Shown here: positions 1-10,664 of the stretch, piece after piece
Position numbering within the stretch: the first letter of the stretch is position 1
Layout of the letters: every line of letters begins with the position of its first letter
Assembly: GCA_037013685.1 (NCBI GenBank)
Contig: CM072919.1
Location: 29,990,255-30,054,254, forward strand
Direction of reading: 5' to 3'
DNA length: 64,000 nt
Source: Acridotheres tristis
Lineage: Eukaryota; Chordata; Aves; Passeriformes; Sturnidae
The notes under the pieces: generated by a model
The model's database searches: none
What the model saw: the letters and a program-made list of their open reading frames with translations, nothing else
What the model was told of the DNA's origin: nothing
Program-made: the position numbers and the translations under genes

Positions 1-340
1 AGGTGCCATAGGCTTTTGGAGAATGCACATTCCTGAGTACAGCCAGATTGTGAGCCCTCTTTAACTGGTCACCCGCAAGAAGAACGATTTCCACTGGGGC
101 CCTGAGCAGCAGCAAGCCTTTGCCCAGATCAAGCAGGAGATCGCTCATGCGGTAGCCCTTGGCCCAGTCAGGACAGGACCAGATGTGAAGAACGTGCTCT
201 ACTCTGCAGCCAGGAACCATGGTCTGTCCTGAAGCCTTTGGCAGAAGGTGCCTGGTGAGACGCGAGGCTGACCACTGGGATTCTGGAGTTGAAGCTACAG
301 AGGGTCCGAGGCCAACTACACTCCAACGGAGAGGGAGATC
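1..340 (+). pseudogene. ERV pol remnant: reverse transcriptase C-terminal and connection region
   Basis: This is the C-terminal part of a retroviral reverse transcriptase plus the start of the linker to RNase H. In frame 2 (codons starting at position 14) it reads the typical thumb/connection signature: a stretch ending in YSQIVSPL, then FHWGPEQQQAFAQIKQEI at about 95-150. In-frame stops occur at 62-64 and near 227, with more before the frame reopens close to 300. The catalytic YxDD region would lie upstream of the window and is not seen. Frame and spacing connect it directly to the RNase H remnant that follows. It is a decayed coding fragment of the provirus, not a host gene. Confidence 0.7.
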
Positions 341-1069
341 TTGGCCGCCTATGAAGGAGTTCAAGCTGCCTCAGAGGTGATTGGCACGGAAACACAACTC
401 CTTCTGGCACCCCAACTGCCAGTGCTGGGGTGGATGTTTAAAGGAAAGGTTCCCTCAACTCATCATGCCGCTGACGCCACATGGAGTAAATGGATTGCCC
501 TCATCACCCAACGCGCCCGTATTGGAAACCCGAATCGCCCTGGGATTTTGGAGATAATTACCAACTGGCCGGAAAGGGAAGACTTTGGCCTTGCCGATGA
601 AGAGGAACAGGAACAAGTGACCCGGGCTGAAGAAGCCTCACCGTATAACCAACTGCCAGCAGATGAAACACGCTATGCTCTTTTCACTGATGGTTCCTGC
701 CACATCGTGGGGATGAACCAGAAGTGGAAAGCAGCCGTATGGAGCCCCACATGACAGGTTGCACAAGCTACCAAAGGAGAAAGTGGATCGAGTCAACTTG
801 CTGAACTCAAAGCTGTTCAGCTGGCCCTGGACATTGCTGAAAGAGAGAAGTGGCCAAAACTCTACCTTTACACTGATTCATGGATGGTAGCCAATGCTCT
901 GTGGGGATGGCTGGAAAGGTGGAAAAAGGCTGACTGGCAACGTAGGGGAAAACCAATCTGGGCTGTCGATGAATGGAAAGACATTGCCACCCGGGTAGAG
1001 AAGCTGCCTGTGAAAGTCCGTCACGTAAATGCCCATGTCCCCAAGAGTCGGGCTAATGAGGAACACTGA
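341..1069 (+). pseudogene. ERV pol remnant: tether and RNase H domain
   Basis: Retroviral RNase H, which degrades the RNA strand of RNA:DNA hybrids during reverse transcription. In frame 2 the segment runs from 341 to the stop at 1067-1069 with one internal TGA at 752-754. Before that TGA sits FTDGSC, which carries the first catalytic aspartate. After it come QLAELKAVQLALD with the catalytic glutamate and LYTDSWMVANAL with the next aspartate. VRHVNAHVPKS near 1015-1050 matches the C-terminal histidine region. The active-site acidic residues are therefore still readable although the frame is broken. The acidic linker at about 590-640 is probably the tether. The frame changes between about 1070 and 1144 before integrase starts. 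Confidence 0.8.
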
Positions 1070-1143
1070 CATAACAAGCAGGTAGATCAGGCGGCACAGA
1101 TAGAGGTGTCAAAGATAGGTTTAGATAGCAACACAAGGGAGAG

Positions 1144-2001
1144 TTGTTCCTGGCTCGATGGGCCCATGATGCCTCAGGTCATCAGGGCAGAGATGCCACA
1201 TATATGTGGGCACGAGACCAAGGGGTGGATCTAACCATGGACAGTATTTCTCAAGTTATCCATGACTGTGAGACGTGCGCTGCCATCAAGCAAGCCAAGC
1301 GGGTGAAGCCCCTCTGGTAGGGGGGGCGATGGGCCAAATATAAGTATGGAGAGGCCTGGCAGATTGACTACATCACACTGCCTCAAACTCGCCAGGGCAA
1401 GCGCTATGTACTGACCATGGTGGAAGCCACCACTGGATGGTTAGAGACCTACCCTGTGCCTCATGCCACTGCTCGGAACACCATCCTGGGCCTGGAAAAA
1501 CAAGTTCTTTGGAGGCATGGTACCCCTGAGAGAATTGAGTCAGACAATGGGACTCATTTCAAGAACAGCCTTATAAACACCTGGGCTAGAGAACACGGCA
1601 TTGAATGGGTGTACCATATCCCCTACCACGCACCAGCTGCAGGGAAAGTTGAACGGTGCAATGGCCTGCTTAAAACCACCTTGAAGGCACTGGGTGGGGG
1701 AACTTTCAAGAACTGGGAGATTAATCTACCAAAGGCCACCTGGTTAGTGAACACCCGAGGTTCCACTAACCGAGCAGGCCCTGCCCAATCTGAGCCCTTG
1801 GGAATATCAGATGGAGATAAGGTTCCAGTGGTACACATGAGAGGTATGCTAGGAAAAACTGTTTGGGTGAATCCTGCCTCCAGCAAAGACAATCCCATCT
1901 ATGGAGTTGTATTCGCCCAAGGACCAGGTTGCACCTGGTAGGTGATGCAAAAGAATGGAGAGACCCGATGCATACCCCAAGGAGACCTTGTTTTAGGGTG
2001 A
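1144..2001 (+). pseudogene. ERV pol remnant: integrase
   Basis: Retroviral integrase, which joins viral DNA ends to host DNA. Frame 1 carries the N-terminal zinc-binding motif, with histidines at codons 1165 and 1180 and a CxxC pair at 1267 and 1276. An in-frame TAG follows at 1318-1320. The catalytic core then has aspartate in WQIDY (codon 1366), aspartate in SDNG (codon 1543) and glutamate in GKVERCNG (codon 1651). There are exactly 35 residues between the last two, the canonical DD35E spacing. From 1321 to the TAG at 1939-1941 the frame is open. Past that stop it reads on as a short C-terminal piece to TGA at 1999-2001, with a basic, proline-containing tail. No dUTPase or env follows. Two in-frame stops make this a pseudogene. 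Confidence 0.88.
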
Positions 2002-2086
2002 AATACCTATAGTACTATGCCTATGTCTCGAACTGCATGTATGTATATATAATGTAACAGTTTAATTTGATATAGCATATTAGTAT

Positions 2087-2109
2087 GGGAGAAATTCAGG
2101 GGTGGATAA
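2087..2109 (+). promoter_or_regulatory. Polypurine tract region before the 3' LTR
   Basis: A purine-rich stretch directly abuts the LTR start at 2110 and ends in AGGGGTGGATAA. This is where a retroviral polypurine tract, the primer for plus-strand synthesis, is expected. It is interrupted by TTC at about 2095-2097, so the functional core may be only the last 12 bases. Confidence 0.5.
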
Positions 2110-2836
2110 TGTTGGGGGTTGGATTGTTCCCCTTTTTCTTTCTGTGGAATTCCTCCCATTGTTATGCTAAGTGATTGTGGCTACACCTTTAAACGACAGA
2201 TAATGCTCTCTCGTAGGGGGGTGGGTGGAGGGGGAGGGGGGGGGGAACCGGAAAAGGAAAGGTGGGAGAGGGGTCTGGAGCGGGGGCTCTCTCTCACTTG
2301 GCTCATGGAGTGGAAAGACCGCCTGGGCTCTGCTCTGGCATCTCCCCCTGCCATCCCAGCACTGAGATCCACGCTCCCTGCCATTGAACATCGCTCTGCT
2401 GCTCTCCCATCTCACCCTACTATCTCCGGACACTCTGCAGAGCACCACGACTGACACCGTGGGGGGGGGAGTCACTTTCCCATCCCCTCTCACCTCTGGG
2501 TCTCCGCCGCCATCACTCCAGCCCCTCTTCAACTGCGTGGGACCTGCCCTGCCCCCAGCACCGGTAACTGAGCGCAGGGAGACGGCCTGAGGCCAAAAGG
2601 GACTGGAGCGGAGCTAGACTGTTCTGTTCTGTTCTGTTGCCAATTTTTATAGCTGTTGTTGTTTTCTGCCTTGTTAAATACCAGTAAAGAACTGTTATTC
2701 ACATCCCCATATCTCCTGCCTGAAAGCATCTGATTTGGACCTAAAATAATTAAAAGGGAGGGGGGTTGCACTCTTCATTGCAGAAAAGGGGCTCCTGCCT
2801 TTCCTTAAACCATACCTGTCTTTTCAAACCAAGACA
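2110..2836 (+). mobile_element. 3' LTR of the provirus (LTR family A, copy 1)
   Basis: The LTR starts TGTTGGGGGTTGGATTG and ends AAACCAAGACA, the usual TG...CA layout. Three other copies in this window share its sequence end to end (29.9, 33.7 and 59.1 kb), which fixes the boundaries. It has a long G-run at about 2216-2245, a C-rich section at 2340-2560, a TGTTC triplet repeat near 2619-2637 and a polyadenylation-like AGTAAA at 2683-2688. No clear TATA box was found. The open frames in both directions across its GC-rich middle are shadows of LTR sequence rather than genes. Confidence 0.9.
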
Positions 2837-5800
2837 ATGTTACCTTAGTAACAGCCACAAAAATCCATGCTGTGTATAGAGATGTTTTAAGTAGAATTAA
2901 TAGTCCTGAGATTACAATGTTAGTAGCTAAAGAAATCATAATTTTAGTGCTACTCTGAAAATTTTCTGTGCCTTTCACTTATATTTCAAAGCACAATGGA
3001 AGTGAGCCAGCATATCATCGTATAATAAATTGTATTTTAGAGGCTGCATTTCAACAGCCTCAGAAGATCACTTACCTATCCATTGAACAAACACAAATAC
3101 CAAAAGAAGCCATCTAAAATATAGAAATCACAGAGTTTCAGTGTTTTTTGTGGATTCTATATTATTGTTTCAGTATATGTTTAAAACTGGCATTTTTATT
3201 CCTTTACAGTTTTGAAGTCTAGCTTAAGTATACAGACACTGAGGGAAAGGGTGAGTTATGTCTCCATCCCCATCTACAAATCTGACCACTATAGAATTGG
3301 AGAGCATCATTCATCCTTTTCAGTGGAAGGTTCATAAGACATGCTCATATACATGTAGAGAGGAGGCTATCTAGCTGGATCAGCCTGGATTTAATTTCAG
3401 CTACAAAAGCTGAATATTATAAAATTACAGGATGGAATATTGAATGGAATCAGGAATTTTTGGACCATTTTACTTTCAGCTTAGGACAAGTAGCCTAAGG
3501 TGCAGGGGGCATTGCCTGACCCCTTGCAGAACTCTAAGCAGATTTTATTCATATTGATTTCATTAAAGGATACACTTACAGGTGTTCTAGCCAAATGACT
3601 CACGTAATTAATTCAATGTAGCTTCCCTCTGAATAGGGAGAGAATTATTTTATACATGGATATGATGACATCAAGGAAATAATCATGATAGTTTAGGCAG
3701 CACATGAAGTGTAGATTAGTTTTCTAAAACGTTTTCTCCAGCCATCGGCATCATGCACTAAATTTACTAGTTAATATTTTCCCACTGTGCTTTGGCTATA
3801 CAGACAAACTTGTGGATTAAAGATTGATTTGTAGAAAACACAGAACAATTTGTCATACATAAGTTGTGTTTTGTATTTAGGAAACCACTTGTCTCTGGGC
3901 TGCATACTGGTGCACTGAGTTTCAATGTTGTTGCATAAATGTAGTCAAATTCAGGCTTGGCAACCCTAAAACTGTTCTGTTTCCTTGAGTGTTCAATTTG
4001 CATATTCTGCAGACAATAGTCACAAATTGATCACAAGATTAAGTTTGTGCAAGACATTAATATCCAAACAAAACCAGATAGACATCTTTAAGGCAATGCA
4101 AGAAGATTTCTAAAATGTAAATAGCATAGAAGCATGTGCACAGGGCTACAGTCTTGACTATCTTGAGTCAGCAACATTTGAGTCCATAGACCACATTCTA
4201 GCAATTTTTACCTACTATGTCTTCCTTACCTAAAGTAATTGAAGACCAACTTGTTATATAATATTGTTAATTTGGAAGCATCTATAGATGCAGATATATC
4301 AACGTTCTGTAGATGCTGAGATTTTACTGCCAGGTGTAGGATAAGAGGTGGCCCAGCTGACTAACACTGTGGCAGAAATAAATTCAGATTGAGTATTTCA
4401 TAACAGTCTCAGGAGACTAGTATGATCCAGGTATTTTGTCACTCTCACATGCTTATATTCCATTAAAAAATGTCCTAAAGGTTTTGATCACCATAAAAGT
4501 GACTTAAAGCAAGGATATAAAGTCTACACGAAATTACAGAAAAGTACTAGGAAAAAAATAGTAATCATTAACTCCACAACTCTGATAACATCCATGTCAT
4601 GGTAATCCTTCATTCCTGATTCAGTATGCATTCCCTTTAATGCGTAAAGATTGTTTTTTGAACAATAGCTTTGCAAAACTAATTTCCGTGTGTCAGGGTG
4701 CCAAATCCCCCTTTTTCCTGGGATAATTTTGTCATGTCAAGTTTCTACCTAGAACAGATATTAATTCTTACTTCTGTCTCTTTACAAGATTTTGTAATAC
4801 ATTCTATGTTCTTAACTGAGGTTAATTTTAAGATTTCTGTCTTAATGCTTCAATACACCTTCAAATATTAAACATTCATGAAGAAGTACAGGCATAGAAC
4901 ATCTCTGGAAGATAGTTACTGAATTAGGCCTTTAAATGCAGTAAACAGCACTTTTTGCCTAATCATTAATGATTGATTAATTAATTAATGAACAATGATT
5001 AAGTGTAATACAAGAGATTCTCTAAAGTAAAAAAATAACCTCTAATGGAAAAATATTTGTGCACAACTTTCTAAGATGATCACATGATATCAAATACACT
5101 TTCTAATGATAAAAGCATTTTCCTCTCTCTTTCACTTTAAAGCACGGAAGAGACTCATGACTCTCAAGTCTATGAAAAATAGACTTGAATCTTGCAGTAG
5201 TATATTTTGTGCAAGCCTGCAGCTTCAGTTGACTGTTCATATGAAAATTCCCATAATGTAGTACTATTGGCTACAGGTTTTTTGTATGAAGAGGCAGACT
5301 GATATTTTATATAAACCTTTGAAAAAACTATACCTCACAATATACACTGCTGCAAATTAATTAGATTATCATATTCCATCAGTAATATCCCTAGAGAAAC
5401 AGGCATATAACAGTGCTATCTTTTACAGATGGGAAAGTGGAGATGTTAATTTCTTCTTTTCTCCACAAGCTGCAAATTGTTGAAGTGCACATATCAGAGT
5501 CTCTGGGCTAATCGTACTTTTGATCCATTCAGATTGCCAGAGGCTGTATTTCAACATCAACACCAGTTAGATTGTGTAGCCTCACTGCACTACTTCTCTT
5601 TCAGGAGCAACCACTGCAATAGACGGATGCAAAATCCTCTTAAAGTACAACATGAATTAACTAGAACTAAAGAATCAGAGAGAGAAGAGGTATCCAAAGG
5701 AAAAAGAAATACGCTATGTAAATAAAAAAGCTTATTGAAAATACGATCTTTTTCTGTGTGACAACTCCCATACATAAAGCTTTCTTTCCAATGCTTACAT

Positions 5801-7999
5801 CATCCTGAAATAGTTTGTCATTTTGCTTTTCCATTAACAATTTTCCTTCAACACAAACAATGAAATGGTAACTAAATTTACACATGATCTTGTTGCTGCC
5901 TCACACTGCTACTCTAGATAGTGCCTGACAGCTACAAAACTGTTAACAGGAGCACCCATATAAGTTTTGGGTTTGCCAATTTTCCCAATTAGGGAAGAGA
6001 ATCACTTCATTTAATGAATTGCACTGTCTGTGTTTAAGCTGGGAATGCAACTGAGATATGTTTTAATTAGACAAAATATTCTCACTGGATGTTTATCCTT
6101 TAGTAGTACTCTAGATTTCAGTTAGAATTTAAACTTTTAGCAAATAAAATACACAAAAACACATAAGCTTTCTGTGTAATTTCATGACATATGAGGAAGA
6201 AATGAAGCTTAAAAGAGCAAAATTTACTTAAAAAAAATTATAAAGCAAATAGACATGACATGACCTGCTTATCGGATACAGAGGAATCTAAACCCGAAGA
6301 GATAGACTAGAAAATAAGAAATTTTATATGAAGAAATTAGTTAAAAAAATAATAATGCTGTTAACATTAAGGAAGCAATTATCATATAAATACTTCAGAA
6401 AGAACTTCTTTATGGAAAGTGTAATTAAATTAGAACTTGCAAAGTTATGGAGCTTTTAGAGTTTTCTCAAGGCAAGAGCCTTAAACAAGAACAACACTGC
6501 ACACATACTACTGTGATTATCACCAGGTATTTTGTAGCTACAGCAAGATCTTTAGCAGATGCTTTCCAGCATCCAGTTACTGTAGAAGAGCACCGTATGT
6601 GGTAAATTTGTATGCCATGTAGTGATGCAGAAGGTAGCCATCCTGGTAGAACTGCTTAGAGAATATGACTATATGAGATTAGGTCAGAGGAATTAGTTGT
6701 GCCCTGTTACTTCTGCAGAGAGTCACCCTAATTACTAAAATCAATAGAGAATTGTCACTGATTACCAGGTGGACGATACAGAATAACCCAACACCTACAC
6801 CTGCCAGGCACAATACTGGGGTATTAATAGATGATTTTCATGGTTGTCAGTCCTGTAGTAAATACTTTATGGAAAATATTTTCAGTTTGTACAGGAGTAG
6901 CAAAGGAAGCCGTCACTAAGCAGTACTTAAGCAGTAATTCAAGCATAACCACTTTTCAGTGGTATTGCATCTGTGATAACTCTTTAGCAGGTGGAACACC
7001 TGTCATGATATTGATGTACACACAGAGACTTGAAAGGTGATGTATTTTAAATGGTAATTTAGAACATTAAAACCTTACTTAAGTGGTTATTAAAACATTT
7101 TTAGGATATTTTAAATAGAATATTTTTAGCTTTTACATTAATAAATCTAAACGGAGACATGTACTTCTTGTATTTTGTAGCTTTTCACCTTGTAATTTAG
7201 AGTTCATTAAAGCATGTTTGAAGATAAGCACTATATACCCATATGTGGATTAATACAGGAGTGTATAAAACAGTTCTAGTTTCATTCTTCCATTTTAGGT
7301 TCATGATAACTACTCAGGCGCAAGGCTTGTACTTATTAAAACGCATTTATCTTGGAAATGTAAACCTATATATGTACTTTTGAATTCTGGAAAGCTGCTT
7401 TCTACAGAAGGAAGACCAAAAGCTTTGGCTTAAAAGAAGAAATTCACAGAACTAATATATTATGTAACTCTGCTTCACTCCCTGTTTCAGGGATCAAATG
7501 ATGAGGATCAAATATGTGTCTTTAGCTAATTAAGAAAGAAATTATGTGTAAATTTGAATGTTTACCTGGTTTACTGTAAAAAGTTCTTGACGCATTTGAA
7601 TTATGTTGTGATTTTTTCTCCTGCAAATTCATTAAGTATTTCTTCAAAACTTCAGCAAAAAACTCTCTTGACTCTACTGAAAGCCTTAAGAGTTCTATTC
7701 CTTTATAATTATTGTTGTTATAACTATGCATAAAAATAGTTCTATAGAAAACACAAATTTCTTCTGTAGTTCATAATCATGAAATCTGTACAAGGTAAGA
7801 GAAAACCCTTGGCAACAGTATTTCTTCAGCCCTTTTTTCTCAAATAGACTGTAATAAAACCTGAGATAAACACACATAATGTAGGCAATGAAGAAGAAGA
7901 ATGAAGTTAAGAGTGACAGACAGAACTATGGATTTGTACCCATTGCTCTCTTTAGGGATGATCCTTTGCAGGACAACTGACAAAACAATTTCTGTACCT
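2837..7999. other. Unassigned AT-rich sequence, no gene seen
   Basis: About 5.2 kb of AT-rich sequence. Open frames are under 85 codons and carry no recognisable domain. A short TTAATTAATTAA stretch lies near 4976. No LTR, LINE or RNA gene was recognised. It is probably intergenic or deep intronic. Confidence 0.6.
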
Positions 8000-8612
8000 G
8001 TGATGGTTTTATTAAAGCTTTATGGACTTCTGAAGGTCACACTTAGGCCTCTTTAAGAACCTGGTTAACAGAGTTCTCTGGCAGACTGTCCTGAAGGGCA
8101 ATGGAGACCAGAAAGGCTGGACATTCTTAAAGAAGGAATCCTTATATGCACAAGAGCAGGCTGTCCCCATGTGCTGAAAGATGAGCTGGTGAGGAAGAAG
8201 ACTAGCTGGCTGAATGGAGAATTTCAGCAGGAATGCAAGGACAAAAGGAGACTTTATTACCTTTGGAAGAAGGGGCAGACAACCCAGGAGGATTACAATG
8301 ATGTTGTGAAGTAATTCATAAAGAAAATTAGAAGGGCCAAAACCCAACTAGAACTCAATCTGACTATGGCCATAAAAGGAAATAAGAAATGTTTCTATAA
8401 ATATATTAAGAACAAAAGGAGAGTTAGGAAAACCTTCATCCAGTTTTGGATGCAGACGGGAACATAGTGACAAAGAATAAGGAAAATTAAGTGGTACTTA
8501 AGTCCTTCTTTGCTTCAATCTTTAATAGCAAGACCTGTTGTTCTGAGGGCACCTAGTCCCCTGAGCTGGAAAAGAGAGACAGGAAGCAGAATGACGCCTC
8601 CATGCTTTGTCT
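8000..8612 (+). mobile_element. CR1 LINE fragment, ORF2 endonuclease-RT linker region
   Basis: Plus-strand reading gives degenerate CR1 ORF2 protein sequence. Examples are RRLYYLWKKGQTTQEDYNDV near 8250, the [13 protein letters not shown] stretch near 8320 and [12 protein letters not shown] near 8390, followed by a [16 protein letters not shown] segment at about 8450-8490. Stops and a frame change interrupt it. It ends abruptly at a LELE-KRDRKQN-like motif near 8610, where the next CR1 residues are not found. CR1 is the dominant bird LINE. This piece lies between endonuclease and reverse transcriptase and has no active-site residues. Assignment is by recognition of the family's protein pattern. 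Confidence 0.75.
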
Positions 8613-9090
8613 GACAGCTACAAAATATTCTGAAGGGATGGACAAAGAAAGAGAGGTGCCCTTTGTGTCAAAAATGGGACTGATTGCACAGAGCTGTCTT
8701 CAAAGAGCAGCAATGCAGAGGTGAGAACTGATGGGTGAAAATTAGAGAGCAATAAAACAAGGGAAACTTTTGGGTAGGTGACCAGTAAAGGCCCCCTGAT
8801 CAAGATTCGGAGACTGACAAAAAGGTCTTTCTTCAGGTGCATCATGGTCATGGGCTCTGATCCTGATAGTGGTCTTCAGCCACCAAGACTGCTGCTTTTC
8901 TGCTAGGAAAGTGCAACAAGCAATATCAAGCAGTCCAAGAAAGCAGAGGAGTGCATTAAGGAAAATTTCTAGTACAAGAGGAACAGCTGAACCTACTAAT
9001 TCAGTAGAAAAACTGTTGCAGAACTTACCAGAGAGGTGGGGTTAGAGGTAGAAGAGGAAGTCAGGCAGGGAAGGCAGGAGGAGGTCAAGA
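8613..9090 (+). mobile_element. Probable CR1-derived segment (5' region) between two CR1 ORF2 pieces
   Basis: This joins two CR1 ORF2 fragments and does not continue the protein reading of either. The stretch near 8800-8960 resembles CR1 sequence upstream of ORF2 as I recall it, suggesting a second insertion with part of its 5' region. It could also be unrelated sequence between two insertions. No intact reading frame is present. Confidence 0.35.
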
Positions 9091-9945
9091 TCTCTTAGCC
9101 AAACCAAAACACAAAACAAAGTGGAAAGCACTGGAGATAGGGATATGCATCCTGGAGAGATGATATGCATCCCTGGAGGGATGTAGCCTGAGAGCATAAG
9201 GAGAGGATCAGAAAATTCAAGGAACAGATGGAATTGAACTTGCCTAGGGATTTGAAATATAATAATAAAAGTTTTTCAGACATATAGAGTAACAGAAGAG
9301 GATGAAGGAAACTATACTACCCATACAGGAGTGAAATGGGGATTCAGCTACAACTGAGATATTAAAATTTTTTTGTCTCAGTCTTCACAAGAAACCTAGC
9401 AACACAACCCAGTTCACAAAATCCAAAGGAAGGGACACCAGTAAGATCAAGTTCAAACCATTTCAGGAACATCAACATACTCAAATTCATGGGACCTGAT
9501 GAGATGCAACTGAGGGTTCTGAGGGAATGGGTGGAAGAATTTGTTAAGCCCTTATCAGCAATACCAGTGTGGCATTCTGGTGAACTTTCCAGTGATTGCA
9601 AAACTTGTTCCCCATTTTTAAAAAGACAAAAATGAAAACTTCAGGAACTACAGGCCAGTGGATATCAAATCTGTGCCTGGAAAGATCATGGAGCAGATCT
9701 TTCTGGTAATTATGCTAAGGCACATGGAAAACAGGAAGGTGATTAGTGACGGCCAATGTGGCTTCACTTAGGACAAATCATGTCTCACAAATTTAGTGTC
9801 ATTCAGTGGTGTATTACAGCATTTGTGGAAAAGGAAAGAGTGATTGATGTCATCTCCCTATACTTGTTCAGTGCATTTGATACTGTCGTACACAATGTTC
9901 TTGCCTCTAAAATGAAAAGGAATGGATTTGATGGATGAATGACTT
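9091..9945 (+). mobile_element. CR1 LINE fragment with start of the reverse transcriptase domain
   Basis: A second same-strand CR1 ORF2 copy. Plus-strand reading gives ELNLPRDLKYNNKSFS near 9235. The RT entry follows with GPDEMQLRVLREW near 9495, [18 protein letters not shown] near 9650 and a GQCGFT segment near 9752. After a frame change it reads a SLTNL-like segment and an FSAFDTV-like segment at about 9870-9890, the region of RT motif A. It breaks off near 9945 before the FADD catalytic box. Several stops and frameshifts make it inactive. The linker region of CR1 is repeated here relative to the copy at 8.0 kb, so the two come from separate insertions or a duplication. Confidence 0.75.
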
Positions 9946-9989
9946 TGTTGAGAACAAATGAGCTGGATGATTTCATTTACAGCGTGTGC

Positions 9990-10162
9990 GTGCAGCACAT
10001 ACAGGTCAATCATGGTACCAGGCCCAGTCACCAGAGGTTTGGGAGAGGCTGGGTACAGCTTGACCAACCTGATCTCCTTCCACAGCAAGGTGACCTGTTT
10101 AATGGATGAGGGAAGAGCTGTGTGGATGTTCTTTACCTGGACTTTAGTAAAGCCTTTGACAT
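9990..10162 (+). mobile_element. Third CR1 fragment, RT motif A region repeated
   Basis: This short stretch again encodes the CR1 RT segment SLTNLISFHSKVTCLMDEG at about 10056-10112. After a one-base frame change it runs into YLDFSKAFDI near 10130-10160, which contains the first catalytic aspartate region. The same protein region is already present about 250 bp upstream in the second fragment, so this must be a different copy. It is truncated at both ends. Confidence 0.65.
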
Positions 10163-10499
10163 TATATTCTTCAGAATTTTACCAGAGAATTAGACTAATA
10201 TCTGATCAGACTCAAAACTTTAGTTCTCTTGGTACTACACAAGCCATGGAAAGACCTAACAGGAGTACCTGTCATTGGTGAGCTGGCCAATTGCATCATA
10301 TCCTCTAACAAATGAAAGTAAACGGTTGTGGTGACAGGATGAAGCTTAAATCATTCATTGAAACCCAGCCCAAAAAAGCCATTCAACACTATAGAGAGAG
10401 TACCCTCTATTTACTTAATAGGACAGACAATTCTTTTATGTTTAAAGCACACATTTTCTGGAATTATTTTATTGTCTGGAGCAGTAAGTACTACTTCCC
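10163..10499. other. Unassigned sequence between CR1 pieces and microsatellite
   Basis: About 340 bp with no recognisable coding signal or repeat beyond the flanking CR1. It may include more degraded CR1. Confidence 0.4.
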
Positions 10500-10597
10500 T
10501 GGGAGGGGGAGGAGGAGGAGGAGGAGGGGGAGGAGGAAGAGGAGGAGGAAGAAGAAGAGGAGAAGGAGAAGGAAGAGGATAATAATAATAATAATAA

Positions 10598-10628
<31 letters not shown>

Positions 10629-10664
10629 AAGAAGAAGAAGAAGAAGCAGAAGAAGGAGGAGAAG
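10500..10664 (+). repeat. Compound trinucleotide microsatellite (GGA)n-(TAA)n-(GAA)n
   Basis: An almost all-purine strand made of imperfect GGA/GAA repeats (10501-10579), seven TAA units (10580-10600) and then GAA repeats. The GAA section has an uninterrupted run at 10601-10646 (about 15 units). Long apparent open frames on both strands (poly-Arg, poly-Gly, poly-Ser or poly-Leu) are by-products of the repeat. Polypurine GAA tracts can form triplex DNA. Confidence 0.95.

Larger units (their letters stand above)
1..2836 (+). mobile_element. Endogenous retrovirus, 3' part (pol end + 3' LTR), ERVL-like
   Basis: The window opens inside a provirus. Read 5' to 3' it holds the end of the reverse transcriptase and connection region, RNase H, integrase, about 110 bp of non-coding sequence with a purine-rich stretch, and a 3' LTR. 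There is no env between integrase and LTR. That absence, the look of the integrase core and the 5-bp target duplications of related solo LTRs point to a class III (ERVL-like) element; this assignment is from recognition, not a search. The coding part is broken by several stops and at least one frame change, so it cannot make a full Pol. The 5' LTR, gag and most of reverse transcriptase lie outside the window. The five bases after the 3' LTR are ATGTT, which should also precede the 5' LTR. Confidence 0.85.

Noticed and set aside
8012..8347. 111-codon minus-strand frame
   Set aside because: It is the opposite strand of a CR1 ORF2 fragment whose plus-strand protein pattern is recognisable.
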